A DNA stretch of 5,110 nucleotides from Acidobacteriaceae bacterium (lineage in GTDB: Bacteria; Acidobacteriota; Terriglobia; Terriglobales; Acidobacteriaceae). The position numbers were made by a program, and so were the translations under genes. Below the pieces are notes generated by a model. That model saw only the letters and a program-made list of their open reading frames with translations, was not told the origin of the DNA and did not search any database. This document shows, piece by piece, positions 1 through 5,110 of the stretch. Numbering within the stretch: position 1 is the stretch's first letter; every line of letters starts with the position of its first letter. The DNA lies in contig PMCH01000074.1 in the NCBI GenBank assembly GCA_003154055.1, forward strand, positions 1,649 through 6,758, written 5' to 3'.

Positions 1-506
1 TTCAAGCGGTCGAGCAGCGTGTAGATCACGACGCCCAGGAAGGCGTTCCCGAAGGCCGACCAGAGTTGGCGCTGCCAACTCCATGCGATCGGAAGGCTCA
101 CCAGATAGCGCGCGATTCCGAAATAAACCATCAGGTGAACGACGTAGAAAAACAGCGTCAGCAGGAAGCGCGCGCCCGCGTTCTCGACGTCGAGCTTGAT
201 GCCGAGCGACGATGCGCCGTATCCAACCACGGTTTTCGAAATCCCGTAAAGGCCGATCGGTTGATGCGTGAGCGAGTCCTGGAGGATTCCGATCAGGGAA
301 CCGGTCAGCAGGCCGGCAATCTGGCTCCGCCGGGCCATGGCAAAGAAGATCGTGACCAGCAGCGGAAGATCGAAGAGCGCGAAGAAATGCAGCCGCGTTG
401 GCACCCATGCCTGCAGGAACACCGCTGCGAGCGGCACCAGAATGGTTACCGGCCAGCTGAAGCGGTAAACCTCGACCTGCTCTCCGGATGTGTAGGTGAT
501 GGCCAC
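1..506 (-). CDS. mreD: Rod shape-determining protein MreD (3' end cut by window edge)
   Basis: MreD is the polytopic inner-membrane partner of MreC in the elongasome, which directs lateral-wall peptidoglycan synthesis. I translated this frame by hand: it opens with GTG at 506-504 and stays open for 168 codons to the window edge, beginning V-A-I-T-Y-T-S-G-E-Q. Hydrophobic segments fall at about residues 20-34, 41-57, 62-78, 112-132 and 150-165, as expected for a small multi-pass protein. The family signature is visible at about 75-96 (LQDSLTHQPIGLYGISKTVV), resembling the conserved QD...GL.G..KT..GY stretch of MreD. The family is usually about 160-180 residues, so only a few C-terminal residues should be missing. 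The GTG lies one base after the mreC stop, which argues for translational coupling. A weak AGGA lies about 14 bases upstream, further than ideal. Conserved N-terminal residues (EVYRFSWPVT) support this start. The start codon choice is less certain than the gene. Confidence 0.93.
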   Translation of the reverse strand, partial: MAITYTSGEQVEVYRFSWPVTILVPLAAVFLQAWVPTRLHFFALFDLPLLVTIFFAMARRSQIAGLLTGSLIGILQDSLTHQPIGLYGISKTVVGYGASSLGIKLDVENAGARFLLTLFFYVVHLMVYFGIARYLVSLPIAWSWQRQLWSAFGNAFLGVVIYTLLDRL

Positions 507-507
507 G

Positions 508-1737
508 TTATTGCGGGTTGTCCTGTGCGGGAGGCTGAGGTTTGGGTTCGACCGCTGGCTTCACGGCCTTTTGCGGGACTCTTGCCGGCGAGCTTCCGGC
601 GGCAGCAGGCGCATCGGTTGTGGTCGTTTTCACCGCCGGCTTCGGCGAGCCTGGACTAGCACCATTCGCCGCTGCCGGAGTCAGTGACTTCGGCTTGAGG
701 CCAGGTGTTGCGGCTGCGTCGGTGGCCTTCGCTACCGGCTTTCCAGCACTCGCGGGGACCGAAGAACCGGGCACTGGTTTTGTTCCGGACGGCAGCGCAG
801 TCGAAGGGGTCGCGTTCGAAGCGTCGGGAGCCTTGGGGGGCACGGTCGGCAAGCGCTCGGCGAGGATATCGGCCGCGCGCACCGGGACGGACTGTTCCGT
901 TGCGGCCTGCCGCTCATCAATCGTCGTTACCACCAGCACCTCTTCGAGTTTGCCCAGGTTCGCCGAGGGCTTCACCCGGATGTTCAGAAACAGTTCGCTG
1001 CCGGGCGAGACCCGCGTCACCGTCCCAATCGGGAGGCCTTTGGGGAAGATGCGGTCCCCGCCGCTGGTCAGAACCCGTTCCCCGGCGGGCACCGCCTCGT
1101 CGCTCATTACCTTTTCGAGCACGACTTCCCCGGCCGGCGTTCCGCGAAGGATTCCCTGGAGCCGCGATTTTTCGAGAATCGCTCCCACCCCACTCGACTG
1201 GTCATCCACCAGGAGCACGAGGGCGGTGGAGTGGTACACGTGCAGTACCTTGCCCACAACCCCGTCCGCGGTGATTACGGCCATGTCCGTCTTGATTCCG
1301 TTCTTCTCGCCCTTGTCGATGTAGACCGAACGCGACTGCTCGCTGCCGCTCGATCCGATCACCTGCGCGGCCATGGTCTGGGAAATGAACTGCTCCTTAA
1401 AGGCAAGGAGGGCCTGCAGCCGGTGCGCCTGGTCCGCGTCCTGGCTCATGCGCACCTGTTCGATGCGCAGGCGTTCGATTTCCAGCTTGAGTTCGCGGTT
1501 CTCGGCGCGCACTCCGCGCAGGTAGAAATAGTTGTGCCAGATATTTCCGGTGGAGGTCTGGACCCAGACCAGGACTTTCTCGAAGGGCGTCACGGCACCC
1601 ACCGCCCAGACGCGAATCAGGCTGCTGGACTCGCTCTCGGTGGTGCGCCGCACCTGAACGGCAAGGCCAAGGATCTGCGCAAACAGCACGGCCGTGAGCA
1701 CGATCAGATTCTTGTAGCGGCCGAGGACAGTCTCCAT
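508..1737 (-). CDS. mreC: Rod shape-determining protein MreC with long Pro/Ala-rich tail
   Basis: MreC is the bitopic inner-membrane scaffold whose periplasmic part binds the elongation transpeptidase (PBP2 type) and joins it to MreB and MreD. The 409-residue product has a short cytoplasmic N-terminus, one membrane segment at about 11-28 (LIVLTAVLFAQILGLAVQV), a coiled-coil-like stretch at about 74-115, and the beta-rich MreC domain at about 121-272. The conserved TSGGDRIFPKGLPIGTV motif sits at 224-240. Residues from about 293 to 409 form a low-complexity tail rich in Ala, Pro, Lys, Thr and Ser with no recognisable fold; this makes the protein longer than typical MreC (about 270-370). The ATG start places the membrane helix at the usual distance from the N-terminus. 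No clear ribosome binding site is present, because a heptamer repeat ends 5 bases before the start codon and supplies only a weak GAGAA. The gene follows mreB by 64 bp and abuts mreD. Confidence 0.97.
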   Translation of the reverse strand: METVLGRYKNLIVLTAVLFAQILGLAVQVRRTTESESSSLIRVWAVGAVTPFEKVLVWVQTSTGNIWHNYFYLRGVRAENRELKLEIERLRIEQVRMSQDADQAHRLQALLAFKEQFISQTMAAQVIGSSGSEQSRSVYIDKGEKNGIKTDMAVITADGVVGKVLHVYHSTALVLLVDDQSSGVGAILEKSRLQGILRGTPAGEVVLEKVMSDEAVPAGERVLTSGGDRIFPKGLPIGTVTRVSPGSELFLNIRVKPSANLGKLEEVLVVTTIDERQAATEQSVPVRAADILAERLPTVPPKAPDASNATPSTALPSGTKPVPGSSVPASAGKPVAKATDAAATPGLKPKSLTPAAANGASPGSPKPAVKTTTTDAPAAAGSSPARVPQKAVKPAVEPKPQPPAQDNPQ

Positions 1738-1742
1738 AAAAC

Positions 1743-1773
1743 CAGTTCTCAGTTCTCAGTTGTCAGTTCTCAG
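1743..1773. repeat. Heptamer tandem repeat (cagttct) in the mreB-mreC gap
   Basis: On the plus strand four consecutive 7-bp units are seen: cagttct, cagttct, cagttgt, cagttct, followed by a partial cag. One unit carries a single c-to-g change. On the transcribed strand the units read AGAACTG/ACAACTG. The tract fills half of the 64-bp gap between the mreB stop and the mreC start, and ends 5 bases from the mreC ATG. My recollection is that such CAGTTCT/CAGTTGT tracts recur between genes in Terriglobia chromosomes, but I cannot check that here. Confidence 0.9.
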
Positions 1774-1801
1774 CGAACCGGACCGAAGGAAAGTCCTCTG
1801 C

Positions 1802-2866
1802 CTACTCGATCGAAATCTTGCGCAGCAGCTTGAAGTCGCTGAGCATTTTGCCGGTGCCCAGAACCACGCTACAGAGCGGATCGTCGGCGATCGAGACCGG
1901 GAGGCCGGTTTCTTCCCGGATGCGCTTGTCCAGGTTCTTCAGCAGCGCGCCACCGCCGGTCAGCACGATGCCACGATCGCTGATGTCGGCCGAGAGTTCG
2001 GGTGGCGTACGTTCGAGTGCCACGCGGATCGCGTTCATGATGGTCGAGACGCACTCGCTGAGCGCCTCGCGGATTTCGCTGTCGTCCACGGTGATGGTTT
2101 TGGGCACGCCTTCGATCAGGTTGCGGCCCTTGATTTCCATGGTGAGCGGCTTGTCGAGCGGATAGGCGCTGCCGATTTCGATCTTGATCTGCTCGGCGGT
2201 GCGCTCGCCGATCAGCAGGTTATATTTCCGCTTCAGGTAATTCATGATGGCCTCATCCATCTGGTTGCCGGCCATGCGCACCGAACGCGAATAAACAATG
2301 CCGCTCAAGGAAATGACTGCGATGTCGGTGGTGCCGCCGCCGATGTCGACCACCATGTTGCCGCTGGGTTCGGTAATCGGCAGGCCGGCGCCGATCGCGG
2401 CCACCATTGCCTGCTCGACCAGGTACACCTCACTGGCTTTCGCGCGATAGGCTGAGTCCATGACCGCGCGCTTTTCCACCTGGGTGATCTCGGAAGGCAC
2501 TCCGATCACGATCCGCGGATGCACCAGCATCTTGCGGTTGTGCGCCTTCTGGATGAAGTAGTTCAACATTTTCTCGGTGACCTTGAAGTCGGCGATGACG
2601 CCATCTTTCATCGGCTTGATGGCCACGATGTTGCCGGGCGTGCGGCCCAGCATCTCTTTGGCTTCCTTGCCGACCGCCTCGACCTCGCCGGTGTTCTTGT
2701 TCAACGCTACGATGGAAGGCTCGTTGACGACGATGCCCTTGCCGCGCGCGTACACCAGCGTGTTAGCGGTTCCGAGATCGATCGCCAGGTCGCTCGAGAA
2801 CATGCTGAACAGCGAACGCAGGTTGTGGAAACGCGAGGCGCTGCTATGAAAGCCGTTGTTTGACAT
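1802..2866 (-). CDS. mreB: Rod shape-determining protein MreB (bacterial actin)
   Basis: MreB is the cytoplasmic actin-like ATPase that forms short membrane-bound filaments and orients the cell-wall elongation complex. The 354-residue product shows the full actin-fold signature: phosphate-1 loop at about 27-38 (AIDLGTANTLVY), the PSEIT segment at 124-128, the LVEQAMVAAIGAGLP helix at 149-163 with the presumed catalytic Glu151, phosphate-2 loop VVDIGGGTTD at 172-181, and the adenosine motif VLTGGGALLKNLD at 301-313. Nothing is missing, so an active ATPase is expected. The N-terminus is about 14 residues longer than E. coli MreB: the usual membrane-binding LRSLFSMFSSDL stretch begins only at residue 16. 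The ATG at 2866 has a purine-rich stretch 8 or more bases upstream (AGAGAGAAGAAG), whereas Met22 has no ribosome binding site, so I keep the longer form. It is the first gene of mreBCD; the promoter should lie in the 154-bp gap upstream. Confidence 0.98.
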   Translation of the reverse strand: MSNNGFHSSASRFHNLRSLFSMFSSDLAIDLGTANTLVYARGKGIVVNEPSIVALNKNTGEVEAVGKEAKEMLGRTPGNIVAIKPMKDGVIADFKVTEKMLNYFIQKAHNRKMLVHPRIVIGVPSEITQVEKRAVMDSAYRAKASEVYLVEQAMVAAIGAGLPITEPSGNMVVDIGGGTTDIAVISLSGIVYSRSVRMAGNQMDEAIMNYLKRKYNLLIGERTAEQIKIEIGSAYPLDKPLTMEIKGRNLIEGVPKTITVDDSEIREALSECVSTIMNAIRVALERTPPELSADISDRGIVLTGGGALLKNLDKRIREETGLPVSIADDPLCSVVLGTGKMLSDFKLLRKISIE

Positions 2867-2868
2867 GG

Positions 2869-2878
2869 GAAGTACTTC
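2869..2878. repeat. Perfect 10-bp palindrome just upstream of mreB
   Basis: The plus strand reads gaagtacttc, which equals its own reverse complement. It ends 2 bases before the mreB start codon and overlaps the end of the purine-rich stretch presumed to bind the ribosome. It could be chance or a small protein-binding site. As RNA it would form only a very weak hairpin. Confidence 0.4.
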
Positions 2879-2963
2879 TTCTCTCTGGACTACCGCCTCG
2901 CAGCCCGGAACCGTAGCTCGCTCCCGAGGTCAAGACGCTGTCCTTCGTTCTTCTATCTTATTG

Positions 2964-3014
2964 GATGTTCAGGTCGCCTGCGCACACAACTTGCCACCGG
3001 TTGCCCTGAACATC
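2964..3014. repeat. 10-bp inverted repeat between the FecR-like gene and mreB
   Basis: The arms are gatgttcagg at 2964-2973 and cctgaacatc at 3005-3014, an exact reverse complement, separated by 31 bases. The loop contains the smaller palindrome accggt (2996-3001) and a caac/gttg pair. In the minus-strand transcript the stem starts 6 bases after the FecR-like stop codon and is followed by CAATAAGATAG rather than a run of U, so it does not look like a standard rho-independent terminator. It may be a 3' end stabilising stem, an operator upstream of mreB, or chance. Confidence 0.5.
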
Positions 3015-3020
3015 AAATCC

Positions 3021-4328
3021 TTACTGAATCACGATCTTTTCCTGGCGGGTATTCACCCCACCCTTGGAATTCTGCGCCGTCACCGTGATCATGTTCTCGC
3101 CATTGGGCAAGGGCGGCGTAAAGAAGTGAAAGGACCCGTCGTCGCCCACGATCGGCACTTCCCGGCCGTTCACCATCACCCGCGCTCCTGCCTCGGTCTT
3201 GCCCGTCACTTCGATCACATGCCCGTGCTGGATGAAAGGATCGATGTCCAGCGACAGATCCACTTTTTCCTTGGCCTTGGGAATGATGGTGAAGCGGTTC
3301 TTTTCGCTTTCCGCCGATTGCTTGCCGCCGGCGTCGAACGACTGGATCATCCAGTAGTACGCACCCTGGGGCAAACCCGTGACCACGACATTCGCAGTCT
3401 CAATGTTACGGTCCAGCAGCAGCGACGAAAAATACGGGTTGTGCGAGATGCGCAGCCGGTATCCGGTGGCATTGGCCATGGGCGTCCAGGCAAACTCCAC
3501 GTCTTTCGATTTTTCGCCCGCCGTCACAAAAATCGGCATCATGTTTCCCGGCGTGATGGGTGTGGGCGGACCGACTTCCTTTCCCCGATCCATGTTCTTG
3601 GACTGGCTCTGGAAACTCACCTTTTCCCAGTCCGACAGCCGGACTGTCTCGCCATTGCGCTCGATGTTGCCGCTGCCCTTCTTCACCAGAATCTCGTGCT
3701 GGTCACCGCGCGGATCGTTGTGCACCATGGCCGACGAATCGGGCGCCAGCGAAGCCTTTGCGCCCGCCACAATCACCTGCGATTTCGATCCCTGCACATA
3801 GGTCGCGGTCGTCAAATCCACCGTACCCGTGGTTACCGCCACCGCCACGTTGGTCTGCTGCTGATCGTTGGCGGAGTTCTCTTCAATCACGATCAGCGAA
3901 TCCTGTTTCACGGTGTAGTTGGTTCCGTCGTTGAACACAACCTTGGCCATGCCTTCGGCGCCGGTCTGGACCACGTCCCCTTTTTCAAGGGGCACGCCGT
4001 AGTCCGCGTTGATCCAACTATTGCCGTTCGATTTCTTCACCTTGACGGTGCCGTCGAGCGCGGTGAAGTGGGCTTGCTGGGAAACCGATACCCCCGGTTT
4101 CTGGATCGGAGGCGCCAGGCCCGCCACCTTTTCCAGCAACCCCGTCGTATAGTGTCCCGCCGCCTTGGCGGTCGAATCGGTGAACTGCGGGAAAGCAAAG
4201 TGCATCACGACGCCAAACAGGAGTGTCCCCGCCAGCAGCATCAGCAGCACGCTGCGGTAGGTCACTGTCTTCCAGGCGACGTAGATTCCCTGCTTGGGTC
4301 TTTCCGACACGGAGCCCCGCCAACTCAC
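3021..4328 (-). CDS. FecR-domain membrane-anchored periplasmic protein of unknown role
   Basis: The 435-residue product begins with a basic cytoplasmic segment (R4, R10, K12, K20, R25) and a single membrane helix at about 26-43, so the rest should be periplasmic. A FecR-type domain runs from about 88 to 240; its typical pattern is visible as LDGTVKVKK, PLEKGDVVQTGAEGMAKVVF and a following beta-rich stretch. A fibronectin-III-like domain follows at about 270-348 (FAWTPMANATGYRLRIS ... GAYYWMIQSFDAGG). A C-terminal Ig/glucodextranase-B-like domain spans about 366-433 (VTGKTEAGARVMVNGREVPI ... LPNGENMITVTAQNSKGG). It lacks the short N-terminal module of true FecR sigma regulators and no sigma factor gene is nearby, so an anti-sigma role is unlikely. 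The assigned start is GTG at 4328, with no ribosome binding site. A second GTG at 4310 (giving a protein starting VSERPKQG) follows a GGCGGGG stretch and may be the real start. It lies 154 bp ahead of mreB on the same strand. Confidence 0.9.
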   Translation of the reverse strand: MSWRGSVSERPKQGIYVAWKTVTYRSVLLMLLAGTLLFGVVMHFAFPQFTDSTAKAAGHYTTGLLEKVAGLAPPIQKPGVSVSQQAHFTALDGTVKVKKSNGNSWINADYGVPLEKGDVVQTGAEGMAKVVFNDGTNYTVKQDSLIVIEENSANDQQQTNVAVAVTTGTVDLTTATYVQGSKSQVIVAGAKASLAPDSSAMVHNDPRGDQHEILVKKGSGNIERNGETVRLSDWEKVSFQSQSKNMDRGKEVGPPTPITPGNMMPIFVTAGEKSKDVEFAWTPMANATGYRLRISHNPYFSSLLLDRNIETANVVVTGLPQGAYYWMIQSFDAGGKQSAESEKNRFTIIPKAKEKVDLSLDIDPFIQHGHVIEVTGKTEAGARVMVNGREVPIVGDDGSFHFFTPPLPNGENMITVTAQNSKGGVNTRQEKIVIQ

Positions 4329-4341
4329 TCAAAAATTAGAG

Positions 4342-4363
4342 AATTTGGATTAATTTCCAAATT
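4342..4363. promoter_or_regulatory. Inverted repeat, operator candidate for the FecR-like gene
   Basis: The arms aatttgga (4342-4349) and tccaaatt (4356-4363) are exact reverse complements with a 6-base spacer (ttaatt). The repeat sits in an AT-rich island (about 4329-4380) that stands out from its GC-rich surroundings, 13 bases upstream of the GTG at 4328. It overlaps the -10 candidate, so a bound repressor could block transcription. The symmetric spacing is typical of a dimeric regulator site, but no particular regulator is recognisable. Confidence 0.5.
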
Positions 4364-4369
4364 ATCACA
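4361..4369 (-). promoter_or_regulatory. Extended -10 promoter candidate for the FecR-like gene
   Basis: The minus strand reads TGTGATAAT from 4369 to 4361: a TG, one base, then GATAAT, matching 5 of 6 bases of the TATAAT consensus. This is an extended -10 arrangement, which can work without a good -35 box; none is seen about 17 bases further upstream. Transcription would begin near 4354, giving a leader of roughly 26 or 44 bases depending on which GTG is used. Promoter rules in this phylum are poorly known to me, so this is tentative. Confidence 0.4.
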
Positions 4370-4456
4370 ATCATATTCTGGTTCCGGGCGGTAATTAACT
4401 TGGGTCAGAGCGAAAAGGTTACGAAAGTGACTGCGGAAGCAGGCGCCTCAGCCGCG

Positions 4457-4500
4457 GGGAAACATCAGTTTCCCAAGAGGTCAGCTTTTCCGGAAAGGCT
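4457..4500 (-). terminator. Two hairpins just after tonB, possible transcript end
   Basis: The first structure after the tonB-like stop is an imperfect 18-base palindrome at 4483-4500, centred on tttccggaaa (4487-4496), starting 3 bases past the stop codon. The second is a perfect 7-bp stem with a 4-base loop at 4457-4474 (gggaaac, atca, gtttccc). Neither is followed by a U-run in the minus-strand transcript, so these are not textbook rho-independent terminators. Tandem stems placed right behind the last gene of a unit fit a transcript end or 3' stabiliser. Confidence 0.35.
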
Positions 4501-4503
4501 ACT

Positions 4504-4806
4504 TCAGAACTTCAGTTCCACGACCGCGCTGGATTCCTTGCCGTGGGGCTCGTACGTCCAGTTCTTAACCGCTTTCAGCGCAGATTCGGCCAATAAGGGA
4601 TGCCCGCCAATGTATTCCAGCCGGCGTACCGTGCCGCCCGGACTAATCCAGATCCTGAGTTTGACCGTTCCGTGGAGATTCATTTTGGCCGCAACGACTG
4701 GATATTCCGGGTCTTCGCGGTGAACGATCTTGCGCTCCTGATCCGCGGCAACCGCGCTGCCGACCAGCAGTGCTACAGCTAACAGGATGTGCTTCCTTCT
4801 TGCCAT
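4504..4806 (-). CDS. Small exported protein consisting of a TonB C-terminal domain
   Basis: TonB C-terminal domains bind the TonB box of outer-membrane receptors and normally pass on energy from ExbB/ExbD. This 100-residue product has a basic start (MARRKH), a hydrophobic core at 7-20 and a likely cleavage site after A20 (GSAVA/AD). It then goes directly into a TonB C-terminal domain at about 33-100: the hallmark YP is at 35-36, GTVKLRIWISPGGTV at 46-60, GGHPLLAESALKAVKNWTYEP at 67-87, and a terminal beta strand VVELKF. The proline-rich periplasm-spanning linker of true TonB is absent. If the signal peptide is cleaved the protein is soluble in the periplasm; if not, the domain is tethered close to the inner membrane. 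The ATG at 4806 is preceded by GGGAAC, a weak ribosome binding site. It follows the receptor gene by 28 bp, so the two are probably co-transcribed. Confidence 0.88.
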   Translation of the reverse strand: MARRKHILLAVALLVGSAVAADQERKIVHREDPEYPVVAAKMNLHGTVKLRIWISPGGTVRRLEYIGGHPLLAESALKAVKNWTYEPHGKESSAVVELKF

Positions 4807-4813
4807 TGTCGTT

Positions 4814-4828
4814 CCCGGTTTAGCCGGG
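4814..4828. repeat. Small hairpin between the receptor stop and the tonB-like start
   Basis: The plus strand reads cccgg, tttag, ccggg: a perfect 5-bp GC stem with a 5-base loop filling half of the 28-bp gap between the two genes. It is not followed by a U-run. In the transcript, one arm includes the GGG that is the only ribosome-binding-like sequence for the tonB-like gene, so the stem could dampen its translation. This may be chance. Confidence 0.35.
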
Positions 4829-4834
4829 TTCGTG

Positions 4835-5110
4835 CTAGAAAGTGAACCTCATCGCCAGCTGAATCAGCCGGGGATCCTGCGCCCGTCTTACTTGTCCAAA
4901 GGACGCTCCGTTCGTGATATTCCCGTCGGGGCTAAAGAACTGCGTGTGGTTGAACACGTTGAAAACCTCGGCACGCAGCTCAAGATTCATGCCCTCTCGC
5001 AGCGCAACAACTTTGTGAATCGCGAAGTCCAAGTTCGCCGTGCCCGGGCCGCAGCAAATGGTGCGCCGCGCATTGCCAATCTGTCCGAGGGGAGCTTCAG
5101 CAAACGATGA
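4835..5110 (-). CDS. TonB-dependent outer-membrane receptor, C-terminal 91 residues (Oar-like, 5' part outside window)
   Basis: The frame is open from the window edge at 5110 to a TAG at 4837-4835. Hand translation gives SSFAEAPLGQIGNARRTICC, then GPGTANLDFAIHKVVALREG, then NLELRAEVFNVFNHTQFFSP, ending QDPRLIQLAMRFTF. The pattern RAEVFNVFNHTQF, the preceding GNARR...GPG..N.DFA.HK segment and the terminal Phe of the last beta strand are typical of the end of the large (about 1000-residue) Oar-like receptors with an N-terminal carboxypeptidase-regulatory domain that are abundant in Acidobacteriota. The terminal Phe is the usual signal for insertion by the BAM machinery. The substrate cannot be read from this fragment; polymers or peptides taken up through the outer membrane are guesses from the family. 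A Cys-Cys pair lies at residues 19-20 of the visible part. The adjacent tonB-like gene supports the assignment. Confidence 0.92.
   Translation of the reverse strand, partial: SSFAEAPLGQIGNARRTICCGPGTANLDFAIHKVVALREGMNLELRAEVFNVFNHTQFFSPDGNITNGASFGQVRRAQDPRLIQLAMRFTF

Larger units (their letters stand above)
2867..3020 (-). promoter_or_regulatory. mreB: Gap carrying the presumed mreBCD promoter
   Basis: This 154-bp gap separates the FecR-like stop codon from mreB and should hold the mre promoter, since the gap is large and both flanking genes are on the same strand. Candidate pieces on the minus strand are a TAAGAT box at 2960-2955 (4 of 6 matches to TATAAT) and a TTGACC box at 2933-2928 (5 of 6 matches to TTGACA). 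These two do not form a correctly spaced pair with each other, and neither has a convincing partner. I can therefore place the promoter only by position. A read-through operon from the FecR-like gene is also possible, because no canonical terminator is visible. Confidence 0.35.

Noticed and set aside
66..659. A 197-codon plus-strand frame at the left end.
   Set aside because: Antisense to mreD and the end of mreC; charged, repetitive composition without a fold; mreD on the minus strand is clear.
542..1324. A 260-codon plus-strand frame opposite mreC, Ala/Gly/Ser/Thr-rich.
   Set aside because: It is the mirror of the low-complexity Ala/Pro coding of the MreC tail and core; no family resemblance.
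1743..1773. Possible CRISPR array from the short direct repeats.
   Set aside because: Units are 7 bp, directly adjacent and without spacers; this is a simple tandem repeat.
1760..2455. A 231-codon plus-strand frame opposite mreB.
   Set aside because: Antisense shadow of highly conserved MreB coding sequence; its start lies inside the heptamer repeat.
3021..4328. Reading the FecR-domain protein as an iron-siderophore anti-sigma regulator working with the nearby receptor and TonB.
   Set aside because: No N-terminal anti-sigma module, no sigma factor gene in view, the receptor lies in a separate unit, and the C-terminal Ig-like domains are atypical for that role.
4018..4332. A 104-codon minus-strand frame overlapping the start of the FecR-like gene.
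   Set aside because: It begins with TTG, has no domain, and is out of frame with the clear FecR-like protein.
2856..4394. A 512-codon open frame on the plus strand running antisense across the mreB start, the gap and the whole FecR-like gene.
   Set aside because: Its translation is rich in His and Arg with no recognisable domain, it overlaps two well-supported genes on the other strand, and long antisense frames are expected from GC-biased codon positions. Its spanning of the gap is curious but not evidence of coding.

Overview
This window carries part of a GC-rich bacterial chromosome. Every gene I can support lies on the minus strand, so the biological order runs from high to low coordinates. 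The content points to Acidobacteriota, probably class Terriglobia. The grounds are an Oar-like TonB-dependent receptor C-terminus, a FecR-domain membrane protein directly ahead of mreB, the style of the MreB/MreC/MreD sequences, and a heptamer tandem repeat (cagttct) in an intergenic gap. The taxonomic call is inference from family resemblance, not from a marker gene search.

Layout in transcription order (right to left): (1) 5110-4835, the last 91 residues of a TonB-dependent outer-membrane receptor; (2) 4806-4504, a 100-residue exported protein that is little more than a TonB C-terminal domain; (3) 4503-4329, a gene-free gap with two hairpins after tonB and then an AT-rich island holding a promoter/operator candidate; (4) 4328-3021, a single-pass membrane protein with a periplasmic FecR domain, a fibronectin-III-like domain and a C-terminal Ig/glucodextranase-B-like domain; (5) 3020-2867, a gap with a 10-bp inverted repeat and presumably the mre promoter; (6) 2866-1802, mreB; (7) 1801-1738, a short gap containing the heptamer repeat; (8) 1737-508, mreC; (9) 506-1, mreD, running off the left edge almost complete.

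The core is the mreBCD cell-shape operon. MreB forms cytoplasmic actin-like filaments, and MreC and MreD link them through the inner membrane to the peptidoglycan elongation machinery. mreC and mreD are separated by one base and are surely translated together. The receptor/TonB pair is a separate outer-membrane transport unit. The FecR-domain protein lies between the two units, has its own likely promoter, and has no assigned role. Its position immediately upstream of mreB and its predicted periplasmic location make an envelope role plausible but unproven.

I found no RNA genes, CRISPR arrays, insertion sequences or prophage genes. I do not see a clearly novel multi-gene system. The most interesting items are the FecR-like protein, the heptamer repeat touching the mreC start, the long Pro/Ala tail of MreC, and the inverted repeats in the two regulatory gaps.
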